Assembly (NCBI GenBank): GCA_050949175.1 | Contig: JBMNFG010000009.1 | Coordinates: 124,001 to 188,000, forward strand | Origin: UBA4971 sp900019985 | Lineage (GTDB): Bacteria; Bacillota; SHA-98; UBA4971 | Length of the DNA: 64,000 bases | Direction of reading: 5' to 3' | Shown: positions 19,501 to 27,798 of the stretch, one piece after another | How the letters are laid out: every line of letters starts with the position of its first letter | Position numbering within the stretch: the stretch's first letter is position 1 | Notes under the pieces: model-generated | The model's database searches: none | What the model was told of the DNA's origin: nothing | Seen by the model: the letters and a program-made list of their open reading frames with translations, nothing else | Program-made: the position numbers and the translations under genes

Positions 19501-20646
19501 GATATAGATCTCTATATCGCAGGGACAATCCAATCTCCCAGGCTTTACGGTTATGCCATAGTAGAGGATGGGACTCTAAAGCTTTTCCCCATTACCGACG
19601 TGTTCAGAGACATTGACTGCCGGGTCGAGTTCGAAGGGACCGAGGCAAGAATTGAAAAGTTCTCATGCACACTGGGAGGCGGCGGTGTCAATGTATCAGG
19701 TGGTGTAGCATTCCTTGACGAGCAAGAAGGGTTGAGCCTGGATTTGAGCCTCAAAACCCAGGATGCCATGGTGAATACGGGGATATTCAGAAGCCTTGTA
19801 AATTCTGACATATACATTGACGGTCCCGTGCATCATCCTCTTATATCAGGACGTATTAGCCTGGTTAAGGCAATATTATCTCCGGACACATGGTCTTTTG
19901 AACAGAAACTCTCCTTTGATGCGGATTTAGCATTGACTGTAGATGTTGAAGGGGATGTTCGGCTGAGGACGAGAATCATGGACATCCCTGCATCAGGGTC
20001 TTTGAGAGTCGGCGGCACTCTCAAAGAGCCGGAATTGTCAGGGAGGATGGAAGCTCGAAGAGGTTGGTTTGCCTATTTCGGAAATGAATTCACTGTACGG
20101 CAAGCTTCAGCCGAATTTACAGAGCATCAAGGGTTCATGCCCAGAATCGAAGTGGATGCGGAGACTGTCTCAGGCGATATCAGAGTATTCTTGGGCCTTC
20201 GTGGGGTTTTACCTGACAACCTGGGTTTGGAATTATCATCAAGCCCGCCTTTGACCCATGATGAAATCCTTGCGCTTTTGAACTACCCCGGTGCAGTTAC
20301 AAGGATACTTACAGGTGATGTTGAAGGCGCTTTCAGAGAAGAAATAACCAAAATCTTTGAGCAAGAGCTCCGCTTGCGCGTATCAGGAGGGATTGGGCGG
20401 ATATTTGAAGACCTTCTTGCCTTAGATGAATTCCGCATCCAAAGAAGTGCTTCCAACCAGTTGACTTTGAGGATAGGCAAGTATCTTGTAGACGAATTAT
20501 ACCTCAGTTATGAGAAGGGATTAGGCCCTGAGGCATCGGATCTTTTTAGATTTGACTACCTTCTCGGTCCGGGCGTGGTATTCACAGGCACTCTTGATGA
20601 TAAAGGCGAAAGGATCTTCGGCATTGAGGCAAGGCTGAGATTCTAG
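13540..20646 (+). CDS. tamB: TamB-like translocation and assembly module protein (DUF490)
   Basis: Giant AsmA-like protein of 2368 aa predicted to span the periplasm from an N-terminal inner-membrane helix (about residues 8-28), working with BamA-type barrels and possibly carrying phospholipids to the outer membrane. The C-terminal about 400 residues form the TamB/DUF490 domain, including the LTHDEILALLNYPG segment and a final beta-rich FDYLLGPGVVF...EARLRF. The central region (about residues 460-1070) has roughly a dozen repeats of about 55-60 aa marked by a GI-x2-L-x-G motif. That is far more regular than usual in TamB and makes the protein longer than the roughly 1260 aa of E. coli TamB. 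ATG 13540 follows GGGAGGGGAG; ATG 13516 has no ribosome site. bamA follows after 194 bp. Confidence 0.9.
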   Translation: MPSSLGKRRIVLVVAIVVIAAALLYAYGNLLKIRNALLQAAREPIQKTLEQALGFDVGIGSITGKNLNEVVLSDLSFSDGSGADVPVFSAGRVEVSYSLFDVITKRKSIAQAITGILLIEPDLRIELPPDFRLSEADTDFQLESAGGFLDGFQGSISVKDGRCEIIGIPGLGRPVVLSGITGAAVFTGFEIAGEIRLLAGDENRTRIAATGGYDLMTHGLTCDIGLSGPVSGDLLRDVSGVLDALLAESVEPGEDSQGIPATAREILSILDAANLHGGTVNIEAHIRPEPDGGSRIRGNVNIAGAEFSAPAITLDSITPDAGEYAGELRDVDVRLSLALDFQLDNEGLAYQGMSRLDILSLEWHDEELGFGKTAAQGKAEVEFWKNPEDEFLSFEGDVALDTPFLSAGEALKKAVELEDSSLKLEGPARINLALAGRRDTGIETYGTVRMDKAVMSAFEVFPGMKEISGDIEGSFTFRSFGKALTGYEGQVRLISGYADSAFPEQGIELLQGELKGALGFSKEEGENLTYTGFLDVVDAGVVLDYKLLPDKPSGEEDLSGEIRLSEGALEGRFEFRGEFPGIFKYDGVLKLRDGLAEVDGTIETARLEVSDMRAGGDIIIRGELPGTTEYGGKISLSEGAAKVYEGLPWLKHAEGLVSCAIDFVANSEGSLKYSGDVNISKATLEASDAASGIEEFSGEGSLNISFRGEGDTVLQYEGSGRIEQGNLVASEIAEGIRRLEGPITGTLGFKGKHQEDTAVELIISTGRCAVEAEEFGGFIRSLSGNAEGWVRFVAQGPNVQGYTGEVMIENGSFVADEAMPGLVKARGLGDLDIKFSSSGEGDLTYYGKATVHSADISTKHIYQGIDSLDGNATSEFSFRSTGEGIEYDGVLNVASGTVVLKDLIEGFHRLDGDVVLDLKFQGGASGGSFQGDAVVSRGRLKAGKLLKGIESIEGDARLEISFSGGSGLTPSYNGTLSLSEALFSASDVIDGVKSLVGKARSTIRLESRSDGAVSLKGTVDLSSASFAADRIYPGIRELSGNGAAHLSFERIPDGSVSFEGKVLIMKGILGLEAVSELLDNIVAEIDFDGESVDIKGMTGDFGRSRFEASGLLYLGQTPEIDITVRSRDLAFEELGEIVVAGAPLSVSGNAVLDIAIKGFYPDLDFTGEVSFSGVEIQHARLPSPASNVEGVVRLLGTSISTDGLIMMLGDSAVEVEGSITDLGNPSFDINVYAGDIGLADVKDLFNLDIPGDMKGRGEFSVNIAGPFEDLWAEGRFRVSDLSFEVLGKPVEATEAKGRFSYGKNGITLSDTVVAAMGGEISVSGVALFKQAEDGLGQNPWTWLSLELDELPAKEAASYFAWEDIITEGVLSGKVVLEAERDFWSVQGACTVQDGSLNVYSFDNLKVDFTADEEKVIIDGLVSEGPDGNLTAKGTVYDNADFELQVAAQAVSLEKLSDLLEYPEVTGTGDFLGTVSSKEKALSIDGLLELTNPAIGEIELDSTVGRVSFKDSVIRLFNTSVVKGDATGQISGVIELGGEYPEFDLVATVNALPVDDLASVLGLGEIPLRGALSGKAAFSGTTKSPEAGGEVRLTSGEIHGIKLDDLRTGFAYSEDTLNIEDSLIEMGGIRISAAGNITREGKLSLDVRGEDFDLSNLPVEIPDNPVKGGRAGFTGRITGQLSNVHLEGQIVAEDVQVLDAVLHDVTCHMELGNDDIRLTQVVIKDGLGQVMAEGNIGLNEDRTINLTLTIEEIDSKTALGVIRPGKRDPIEGRISGKVVVTGDLREPSFELRLKSDSLSIAGVPFEKAALDARMVGDSVNVELLQLSQARGGYFEAAGSLGQSAPMSLAASARDFDVSIFSSVAGWKSQLAGNADLAVRAEGELEDPSMALSLRIRDGSVDRFGFDLLNARMTFNNGVITIEEGEILQGHHKATLSGRIPVSKDSLDAIGITSYSSDEELNVSLTMTKANLGLITIFWPQVEWAEGTTDIDLYIAGTIQSPRLYGYAIVEDGTLKLFPITDVFRDIDCRVEFEGTEARIEKFSCTLGGGGVNVSGGVAFLDEQEGLSLDLSLKTQDAMVNTGIFRSLVNSDIYIDGPVHHPLISGRISLVKAILSPDTWSFEQKLSFDADLALTVDVEGDVRLRTRIMDIPASGSLRVGGTLKEPELSGRMEARRGWFAYFGNEFTVRQASAEFTEHQGFMPRIEVDAETVSGDIRVFLGLRGVLPDNLGLELSSSPPLTHDEILALLNYPGAVTRILTGDVEGAFREEITKIFEQELRLRVSGGIGRIFEDLLALDEFRIQRSASNQLTLRIGKYLVDELYLSYEKGLGPEASDLFRFDYLLGPGVVFTGTLDDKGERIFGIEARLRF

Positions 20647-20840
20647 GCGGGGCGACAGAAGATAATTTGGGACTGTTTGCTGCTACCATCAATATTTGGA
20701 TGCGTAGATGGGAAGGATTTACGTGAGGCGGGTAGAAGAGGATACCGATATTTCTCTTTCCGTCGGAACACCATCCAAAGGGAGCCGTGAAAGTAATAGA
20801 AAAGTGAATACATGCCAGCTACGATTAAGGAGGGACAATT

Positions 20841-22631
20841 GTGAACCCACTATCCGGGGAAATCCAATCAGCAGTTAAGAATACCCGCGTGCGACTTGTT
20901 TCAGCAGCGCTGGTTGTAGCTTTGATTGCATCTTTTTTCTTCCTGCTTGCTCCCTGTGTCTCGGCGCAGGTGCCTACAGGTGAGAAAATAATCTCAGTAG
21001 AAGTTCAGGGGCTTGAGAACGTTTCTGAAGAGGAGATCTTCGAAGTTATTCAGGTCAAACCCGGGGATCTATTGACAGAGAGTGCAGTAAGAGCTGATCT
21101 TGAGGCAATAAGTGAAACCGGGTTGTTCTATGACATAGTAGCCAGGTTTTATCCTCAGCTGGGAGGGATAAGGCTTGTATACGAGGTCGTAGAGAATCCT
21201 AAGATCACCTCTGTCAGCTTCAAGGGCAACGAGGCTATCAGCGAGGATAAGCTGGAACTCCTCATGAGTATACGGCCGGCTGAGATCCTCAACTTAAAGA
21301 AGCTCAACAGCGACCTGGAGCGGATTTTGAAGTATTATTACAATGAAGGGTACTCCGCCAAGATCAAAGACGTCAGCATCCAGGAGCACGGTGAGATTAC
21401 AATAGAGCTTGTAGAGCTTCGAGTTGCAGATGTCAAGATCGAGGGTCACAAGAAAACCAAAGACCATGTGATACAGAGATACATCTCAGTCAAGCCAGGT
21501 GAGCTGCTTGACATCAATAAGCTCCGCGAAGATCAACGCAAGCTTATAAACCTGGGAATCTTTGAAACCATCGACATCAAGTTGGATGTAGCTGATGATG
21601 AGAATTCTTACATAGTTACCTATGTGCTGAAAGAGACGAGGACAGGCAGTGCGGTCTTTGGAGCAGGATACAGCACTGCTGAAAAGTTCATCGGCTACAT
21701 AGAGGTTTCAGAATCCAACTTCCTCGGCAGGCTTCAAACTGTGAATGTCAATTGGCAGTTTGGAAAGGGCAGAAGTGCTTACACCCTAGGCTTCTATGAT
21801 CCGTGGATTGATACGAAGCAGACCTCGTTCGGTATTAACCTCTACAACCGCACCCAGACAGTGACAACCAGATGGAATGATGACAAATTCCAATTGAAGG
21901 AAGGGGCGGAGCTTAAAGAGGTCAGGTATGAAGAGGTTAGGAGAGGCGGAAATGTGTCTATAGGAAGGCCTCTGAAGCAGGATCTGAGGCTGGCGCTATC
22001 CCTCAGAATCGACGCGACCCGTCTTAACCCCGTGCCGCAGGAAGATGAGGATAAGGTAAGGTGGACATGGAAGCAGGGAGAGAACCCCAGCGGTGAGACG
22101 AGAAGCCTTACACTGTCTTTGACCAGTGACACAAGGGATCATTATCTGAATCCCACTAAGGGATTTTACTGGCGGGCTTCTGCTGAAACTGCAGGCGGGC
22201 TCCTCGGCGGGAGCTACACATTCTCCAAATTCCAAGGAGAATGCAGCACATATCGAGAAGTCAGGCCTGAGCAGGTCTTTGCAGTCAGAGTGTTAGGCGG
22301 GCTTTCCATAGGAGAGCTTCCACTCCATGAGCAGTATCGTATCGGCGGTGGTGAAACGCTCCGCGGGTATGATTACGGTGAGTATTACGGTGACAACATG
22401 CTCCTTGCCAACGCAGAATACAGGTTCCGGATATTCAAAGGCGTGCAAGGTGTGGTGTTTGTAGATACGGGTACTGCATGGCTGAAGGAAGAGCAGCTTT
22501 CAGCAAAAGGCTTTTCAACAGGTGCAGGCCTGGGTGTCAGAGTCGACACTCCCATTGGGCTGCTCCGGGTTGACTACGGGTTCGGTAAGGAAGGAGGACA
22601 GGCATACCTGAGTATTGGCCAAATGTTCTAA
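20841..22631 (+). CDS. bamA: Outer-membrane protein assembly factor BamA
   Basis: Omp85-family barrel that inserts beta-barrel proteins into the outer membrane. The 596-aa protein has a signal peptide (about 15-48, ending CVSAQ), three POTRA-like repeats (about 52-125, 127-200, 202-275; fewer than the five of E. coli) and a 16-strand-type barrel. The barrel carries the conserved loop-6 motif in GGGETLRGYDYGEYYG and ends in LSIGQMF with a terminal Phe. GTG start after AAGGAGGGAC. Three POTRAs are common outside Proteobacteria. With tamB upstream and skp downstream it forms an outer-membrane protein assembly block. TamA rather than BamA is the alternative, but no other Omp85 gene is in the window. 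Confidence 0.93.
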   Translation: MNPLSGEIQSAVKNTRVRLVSAALVVALIASFFFLLAPCVSAQVPTGEKIISVEVQGLENVSEEEIFEVIQVKPGDLLTESAVRADLEAISETGLFYDIVARFYPQLGGIRLVYEVVENPKITSVSFKGNEAISEDKLELLMSIRPAEILNLKKLNSDLERILKYYYNEGYSAKIKDVSIQEHGEITIELVELRVADVKIEGHKKTKDHVIQRYISVKPGELLDINKLREDQRKLINLGIFETIDIKLDVADDENSYIVTYVLKETRTGSAVFGAGYSTAEKFIGYIEVSESNFLGRLQTVNVNWQFGKGRSAYTLGFYDPWIDTKQTSFGINLYNRTQTVTTRWNDDKFQLKEGAELKEVRYEEVRRGGNVSIGRPLKQDLRLALSLRIDATRLNPVPQEDEDKVRWTWKQGENPSGETRSLTLSLTSDTRDHYLNPTKGFYWRASAETAGGLLGGSYTFSKFQGECSTYREVRPEQVFAVRVLGGLSIGELPLHEQYRIGGGETLRGYDYGEYYGDNMLLANAEYRFRIFKGVQGVVFVDTGTAWLKEEQLSAKGFSTGAGLGVRVDTPIGLLRVDYGFGKEGGQAYLSIGQMF

Positions 22632-22749
22632 CCGGCCCTGGAATAAACCCTGGAAAGTTCCTCCCGCTATGTGATACCATTGTGGTTAGTACCATTGTGT
22701 GTGATACCATTGACAGAGAGTGCGAGTGTTGGTGAAAGGAAGTGTAGGA

Positions 22750-23295
22750 ATGTCAAAATCCCAGACAAAACTCTTAGGTTTACTTGTCGTCATTATTGCT
22801 GCTGTGGCAGTTGTTGTTAGCCTGATCGGAGACAGGAGCCTTAGAGCTGCTGATGGAGCAGGCCCGGTCGGATTTGTACACTCGGCAAGGATAATCGCAG
22901 CAGTAGAGCGTTCTGACGAGTATGCAAAAGCACAGAAGGAATATGAGGAGTTTGCCCAGAAGCTTCAAAAAGAGTACCAGTCTCAAGCTGAAGGCCTTGA
23001 CGAAGAAAGCAAGCGGAAGAAACTCTCCGAGCTGGAGATGAAATTGGCTGAGAAGCAAATAGAGCTGAACAAACCTTTCCAGGACAAGATCCAGAAGGCC
23101 ATTGAAGAAGTGGCCAAGAGCGAAGGCTGTTCCGTCGTTCTTAGTCAAAGGGTGGAGTTTGAGGCGCTTCTGCCTCTCATAGACAAGGATCAAAACATCG
23201 TCGGCACACAATATGCACCGATGTCAATACCTGTTGTTGTTGCAGGCGGCAAGGATCTTACCGATCCTGTCTTGAATAAGCTCGGAGTTAAGTAA
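22750..23295 (+). CDS. skp: Skp/OmpH-like periplasmic chaperone
   Basis: Exported 181-aa protein with an N-terminal hydrophobic segment (about 5-28), a long Lys/Glu/Gln-rich coiled coil (about 50-115) and the conserved C-terminal beta portion, the usual OmpH/Skp layout. Skp holds unfolded outer-membrane proteins in the periplasm and hands them to BamA. The ATG at 22750 is preferred; in-frame GTG codons upstream lack a clear ribosome site. The position between bamA and lpxD is the same as in Proteobacteria and in other diderm Bacillota. Confidence 0.9.
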   Translation: MSKSQTKLLGLLVVIIAAVAVVVSLIGDRSLRAADGAGPVGFVHSARIIAAVERSDEYAKAQKEYEEFAQKLQKEYQSQAEGLDEESKRKKLSELEMKLAEKQIELNKPFQDKIQKAIEEVAKSEGCSVVLSQRVEFEALLPLIDKDQNIVGTQYAPMSIPVVVAGGKDLTDPVLNKLGVK

Positions 23296-23345
23296 TTGAT
23301 AAGTTACCTATGCCGGTTTAAATACCGAACTCTGGCGGGATACCG

Positions 23346-24857
23346 ATGAAGCGGTTATTGTACGGTGTGACAATTGCGTGCGTTGGGGTCCTGACTGCAG
23401 TTGCAGTCAGGACTCCGGCAACACAAGAGGTCTCATTATCAGGTGGTGCCTCTGTTCCTCATGCAGTCCAGTATGTTATTGATTCGCAAAGTGAGCTCAA
23501 ACCCGTAAAGCCCCTTGTTGTCAAAAAGGCGGCTCCTACCCTTTCATTGCCAGATTCAGGGGATCTTAAGCTCCATGAGTTAGCTGACAGCACTCTATCT
23601 CACGATGTAGACCGGATTCTACAGGATATAGCATCCCTCGAGTCAAAGGACGAGGATCTCTATGGAGATGCAGGCCGGCTCAGCTCAGGATCTTTAGGCA
23701 TCTCCCATATGGATACCGGTGAAGCCTATCAGAGGGCATCTTTAGAAGAGCAGAGTGAGGCTGCGGTGACCGGGACTTCAGATAACCAAAGGATAGACGA
23801 TATCCTGCCGATACGGGAGGATCGGAAGGCAGGTTATGTCCTGGTTGATGAAGTTGTGAAAAGGCATCCGTTATGGATGGAGCAAGTCCGTATTGAGCGG
23901 GAGATAGATGCAAGTAAAAGCCGGTGGCAGAGTTATGTGGATGCGTCGATACCGGCTGAAGAAGGGATTGCACAGTGCATAGATGTGGCAGCGCATATCT
24001 TAGACGGGCAGGTTTTGGCGAGCCGTGGCGAAGGGCTTGAGTCTGCCGAATACTCCGGCCTGCTGGAATCGAAGCTTGCCTTGATTGAAGCGTCTCTTGT
24101 GGAAGAGGCTGAACAGCGCGTAGAAGCGAAACGAATGGAACTCCAGGCCGGCCTGGAGGATCGGCTCTACGCAAAACAGGCCGAGCTTAACAATGAATTT
24201 GACGAGTTCCGCGATAAGGTGGTTAAGGAGACCTATCTTTCTATCGTAAACATACAGATGAAGCTGCAGCTTTTGGAGTTATCCGATGATGAACGGAGTG
24301 CTCTCGAACAAGAGCTTAGTGGTATAAAAGACGAAGTCCAGTCCAGGCTTGATGCCAAGCGAAAGGAACTGGACGAAGTTTACGCAGCATATAGCGGCAA
24401 CGAGATTGCTAAGAGTGAAGAGCTCCTTTCGCGTTTCCGAGAAGAACAAGCGAGCTGGGTAGCTTCGGAGCTTGAGAAGGAACGGCAAAGGATGACTGAG
24501 GAACTTGAATGCCTTCTCGACGCATGTCTTCCTGCAAACGCTGACGGCCTGAGTTTAATGCAAGAAGGGATTTCCATGCGCGGCTTGGCCGAGCTCTCAA
24601 CCAGGCGTGAAGAGGTGTTCCAAGAGTTTAAAGCCAGGGAAGCTCAGTTCATTCAGGAACTTGAAGAGCTCTCAGGGCGCAGGGACGAGATTGAAGACGC
24701 CATCAGGAAGGACATATATAGCGCAGTTGCGGCTCTTCGAGATGAGACAGGAGTCACTATAGAACTGATTGACGGTGACTATGAAGCCGGAGATCTCGAC
24801 GCTTCCGGGGTTAATATGACATCTGAGATTATTCGGATTATGCGTAATTCCAGGTGA
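23346..24857 (+). CDS. Exported coiled-coil protein, possible second OmpH-like chaperone
   Basis: Unrecognised 503-aa protein. Residues 1-22 form a signal or membrane segment. A disordered region follows to about residue 160, then long Glu/Lys/Arg-rich coiled coils (about 180-460) with a C-terminal alpha/beta tail. The segment VDEVVKRHPLWMEQ resembles the start of OmpH-type chaperone domains. Lying between skp and lpxD, and 12 bp before lpxD, it is probably periplasmic and part of outer-membrane assembly, but no family can be assigned with certainty. The ribosome site before ATG 23346 is weak. Confidence 0.7.
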   Translation: MKRLLYGVTIACVGVLTAVAVRTPATQEVSLSGGASVPHAVQYVIDSQSELKPVKPLVVKKAAPTLSLPDSGDLKLHELADSTLSHDVDRILQDIASLESKDEDLYGDAGRLSSGSLGISHMDTGEAYQRASLEEQSEAAVTGTSDNQRIDDILPIREDRKAGYVLVDEVVKRHPLWMEQVRIEREIDASKSRWQSYVDASIPAEEGIAQCIDVAAHILDGQVLASRGEGLESAEYSGLLESKLALIEASLVEEAEQRVEAKRMELQAGLEDRLYAKQAELNNEFDEFRDKVVKETYLSIVNIQMKLQLLELSDDERSALEQELSGIKDEVQSRLDAKRKELDEVYAAYSGNEIAKSEELLSRFREEQASWVASELEKERQRMTEELECLLDACLPANADGLSLMQEGISMRGLAELSTRREEVFQEFKAREAQFIQELEELSGRRDEIEDAIRKDIYSAVAALRDETGVTIELIDGDYEAGDLDASGVNMTSEIIRIMRNSR

Positions 24858-24869
24858 GAGTGTATTAAG

Positions 24870-25895
24870 ATGGATAAAGAGATAACGCTGGCGGAATTGG
24901 CAGAGCTTGTTCAGGGTGTTCTTGTAGGGGACGCCCGGTTTCGTATTCTGGGAGCAGCACCTGTAGAAAGTGCAGGGCCCGGTGATATAACCTTTGCGGA
25001 GAATCCTAAAGCCCTTAGCCTGGCTGTCAAAGGGCGTGCAGGCGCGATTATCGGAAAGCACGGTGACGACCTGCAGGGAAAACCCGGCATACTGGTGCAG
25101 TGTCCAAGGCTTGCCTTTGCAAAAGTGCTGGAGATATTTGCCCCTGCTATTCCTCATCCGCCTGAGGGGATTCACCCGAAGAGCATTGTAGATGAAACTG
25201 CAGTGATAGGCAAAAACGTTCGGATAGGCCCTAATGTGACGATTAGCAGAGGTGCTGTCCTAGGAGACGGGGTTATCTTATATCCCGGTGTCTACATAGG
25301 TGAGGGCGTAAAGATTGGCGAAGGGACTGTGATATACCCCAATGTGGTAATACGAGAGGGCGTATCTATCGGCAAGGACGTGATTATACACGGAGGGGTG
25401 ATAATCGGGTCCTGCGGATTCGGGTTCGCAACGTCCGGGAGCAAACACTACAAAATCCCTCAAACAGGGACTGTGATAATCGAAGATGACGTGGAAATCG
25501 GGGCGAATACGTGTATCGACAGGGGCACAATGGGTGCTACGGTCATCGGTAAAGGCACAAAAATAGATAACCTCGTTCAGATAGGTCATAACGTCAAAAT
25601 CGGTGAAAACTGTATTATAGTGGCACAGACCGGGATAGGCGGATCCTCCGAGATCGGGGAAGGGTCTGTCATTGCAGGGCATGTAGGAATAAAAGACCAC
25701 GTCAAGATTGGCCCAGGGAGTACAGTAGCAGGTATGACACTGGTATCTACAAATCTTCCTCCCGGTTCCTTTGTATCAGGTAGGCCTGCCCGCCCCCACA
25801 AGGAACAGCTGAAGATGGAGGCTGCAGTCCGAAAGCTGCCGGAAGTCCTGGAGAGGCTGCGTGAGACGGAGCGAAGGGTTTCAGAGATCGAATAA
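24870..25895 (+). CDS. lpxD: UDP-3-O-(3-hydroxyacyl)glucosamine N-acyltransferase
   Basis: Third enzyme of lipid A synthesis; adds the N-linked hydroxyacyl chain to UDP-3-O-acyl-glucosamine from acyl-ACP in the cytoplasm. The 341-aa protein has the N-terminal uridine-binding domain (about 1-95, GDITFAENPK), a left-handed beta-helix of hexapeptide repeats (about 105-300) and a C-terminal helix. The FGFATSGSKHYKIPQTGTV region and the QIGHNVKIG segment with the catalytic His are intact. It starts 12 bp after the coiled-coil gene. The other lpx genes are about 10 kb downstream. Confidence 0.95.
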   Translation: MDKEITLAELAELVQGVLVGDARFRILGAAPVESAGPGDITFAENPKALSLAVKGRAGAIIGKHGDDLQGKPGILVQCPRLAFAKVLEIFAPAIPHPPEGIHPKSIVDETAVIGKNVRIGPNVTISRGAVLGDGVILYPGVYIGEGVKIGEGTVIYPNVVIREGVSIGKDVIIHGGVIIGSCGFGFATSGSKHYKIPQTGTVIIEDDVEIGANTCIDRGTMGATVIGKGTKIDNLVQIGHNVKIGENCIIVAQTGIGGSSEIGEGSVIAGHVGIKDHVKIGPGSTVAGMTLVSTNLPPGSFVSGRPARPHKEQLKMEAAVRKLPEVLERLRETERRVSEIE

Positions 25896-26048
25896 GAAGA
25901 CTGAATAAGACATGTGAAAATGGGATGAAATCGTTCTCAGGTGCTTGTTGGATGAATTTGCAAATAGATCATGCCGAGGTTAATGTAGGAAAACAAGGGT
26001 ATGTTAGAGAATAATCCTCCTAAATGGTATCAGTGGGAGGATTGTTTT

Positions 26049-26696
26049 ATGGAAAGAAGGATTTGTAAATCAAGGATCTTGGCCGGTGTAGTAATTATGC
26101 TGGCGCTCTTTCTCAGTGTATCTCAGCCGGCTTTTGCAGCTCCGTCGCAATCAGGCAAGAGCGGGCTTTTGTTGGCGCCGTCCGCTGACACTCTGGGTCA
26201 GGGCAGCTTAGCTATAGGATACAGCAGGCTGGGCCTTACTGATTGTGTGTACATAAATGCAGGGGTTATACCCAACCTAGAGGTAGGCCTGGGTTCACGA
26301 GGGTTCGGATTCGGAGCTGAGGTCTACCCCATGTTGAAGTTCAGGCTTATGGGTGAAACTGCGGACTTACCTGCAGTTGCTGTAGGGCTCGAAGGCCAGG
26401 CCTTGTACCTCGCTGCCAGTAAGCGTCTATTATCGTCCGGGCCAAGGGCTCATTTAGGGTTTGGAACCGGTAAGTTCAGCGGGGTATTCATAGGGCTTGA
26501 CCATGTCCTCAACCCTGTGACCATTTCAAGCGGTTCAGGGATCCCTGTGCCGGTTACGACTCTGATGGGGGAATATGTCGGCGGCTCGTTCAATATCGGA
26601 GCCCGGTTTGAATTCCCTAAAGGCCTCAGCTTCAGCATAGGCTTGCTTGATACCAGCCGCTTGTCGGCAGGAGTGTCATTTACAACCAGCTTCTAA
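26049..26696 (+). CDS. Small exported YjbH-like outer-membrane protein
   Basis: A 215-aa protein with a signal peptide (residues 1-32, ending in PAFAA) followed by glycine-rich, alternating hydrophobic segments and a terminal Phe, as in small beta-barrels. The run LLAPSADTLGQGSLAIGYS and the PAVAVGLEG segment recall YjbH-type outer-membrane proteins, but it is much shorter than YjbH. ATG 26049 follows GTGGGAGG with good spacing; an upstream ATG at 26001 is in frame but would put 16 residues ahead of the signal peptide. A strong terminator follows at 26748-26785. Confidence 0.65.
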   Translation: MERRICKSRILAGVVIMLALFLSVSQPAFAAPSQSGKSGLLLAPSADTLGQGSLAIGYSRLGLTDCVYINAGVIPNLEVGLGSRGFGFGAEVYPMLKFRLMGETADLPAVAVGLEGQALYLAASKRLLSSGPRAHLGFGTGKFSGVFIGLDHVLNPVTISSGSGIPVPVTTLMGEYVGGSFNIGARFEFPKGLSFSIGLLDTSRLSAGVSFTTSF

Positions 26697-26747
26697 CCGG
26701 GTAAGCTGTCAGCAAGGCCTGCGAGCTTCCCAGGTAGCCATTACCTT

Positions 26748-26785
26748 ATGCCTCTGTCCCTTGCGGCAGGGGCATATTTCTTTTT
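26748..26785 (+). terminator. Rho-independent terminator
   Basis: An 11-bp stem (26748-26758 with 26765-26775, including two G.U pairs) closes a short loop and is followed by ATTTCTTTTT. It ends the lpxD/YjbH-like transcript. Confidence 0.75.
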
Positions 26786-26868
26786 CTGGATACTTTCTCC
26801 CGTCGGGATATATGAAGGGATTCACCGCGGTAAAGCGAAAATACTATTCGGAAAGGAGGAAGTCTTGC

Positions 26869-27798
26869 ATGGTAAGGCCCAATAAATTCCGCCTATACAT
26901 AATAATCGTAATCGCAATGCTTGTTACCGCAGGTTTCGCCACAGACTATGCATGTGCTTGCGTCGGTGCACGGCAAATGGCGATGGGAGGTACATTTGTC
27001 GGGGTGGCAGACGACGCAAGCTCTGTGTACTGGAACCCTGCAGGCATCGGAATGCTGGATCAGCCTGCGTTTTACGTCACTTCAACCATTAACAACAGGG
27101 ATACGTACAACTACGATGACTTTCTCGTCTGTGTCTGGCCTGCCTGCGGTGACTTTGCAATAGGCCTCAGCCTTATCCGTGAGCATCTTGGTGAGTTAAA
27201 AGGCGAAGGCTGGTATCAGGCAGGGGACTGGTTTACCTGCTCTGTTGCTAAGGTAGTATCAGACAGGTTTTCTATCGGCGCGAATCTTCGATATGAGAGA
27301 CATTCAAGTCGGCCTGAAGGGGAAGACAGTGTCGGAGGATCGCGTCTCGGGTTGGATATTGGGCTCTTGTACCATGTAAACAGTAAGCTGTCAATGGGCT
27401 GCTTGCTTCAAGACGCAGGTTTAACGGAATTGCATTGGGCTGACGGGAAAAGTGAACCGGTAGGGATAAACGTTCGTCCCGGGATCGGATACAGGCCTAA
27501 TCCTCATACACTTATTGCTGTTGATGTGTATGACTTGTTAGGACTGGCTTCGTCTTCCGATGCTTCCGGGAGGATTGGACCGAGTCTCAGGATCGGAGTG
27601 GAACGTTGGCTGACTTCCAACTTGGCTGCAAGGTTCGGTTACTACGGGATACGACGAGGCGAAGGTGCAGTAACTTGCGGGATCGGATTGAATGCCGGGA
27701 GATATTCCATAGATTATGCTTATCTTGACGTTGCCACAGTGCCAGGACAGCCCGGTCTCGGAGGTACCCATCAGATAGGAGTGACTGTAAGGTTCTGA
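26869..27798 (+). CDS. PorV/UPF0164-like outer-membrane beta-barrel protein
   Basis: Predicted 309-aa barrel: signal segment (about 8-30), then the family marker ARQMAMGGTFVGVADDASSV and WNPAGIG near the mature N-terminus, alternating amphipathic strands and a C-terminal VTVRF with terminal Phe, a BamA-recognition type ending. Such proteins belong to the FadL/PorV-like group; substrate unknown. ATG 26869 follows AAAGGAGGA by 8 nt, so the 74 residues of open frame upstream, which run through the terminator, are not coding. The stop overlaps the proposed CTG start of lptF. Confidence 0.75.
   Translation: MVRPNKFRLYIIIVIAMLVTAGFATDYACACVGARQMAMGGTFVGVADDASSVYWNPAGIGMLDQPAFYVTSTINNRDTYNYDDFLVCVWPACGDFAIGLSLIREHLGELKGEGWYQAGDWFTCSVAKVVSDRFSIGANLRYERHSSRPEGEDSVGGSRLGLDIGLLYHVNSKLSMGCLLQDAGLTELHWADGKSEPVGINVRPGIGYRPNPHTLIAVDVYDLLGLASSSDASGRIGPSLRIGVERWLTSNLAARFGYYGIRRGEGAVTCGIGLNAGRYSIDYAYLDVATVPGQPGLGGTHQIGVTVRF

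Noticed and set aside
26647..26868. N-terminal extension of the PorV-like protein
   Set aside because: The open frame runs through a clear terminator (26748-26785), and a strong ribosome site and signal peptide place the start at 26869.
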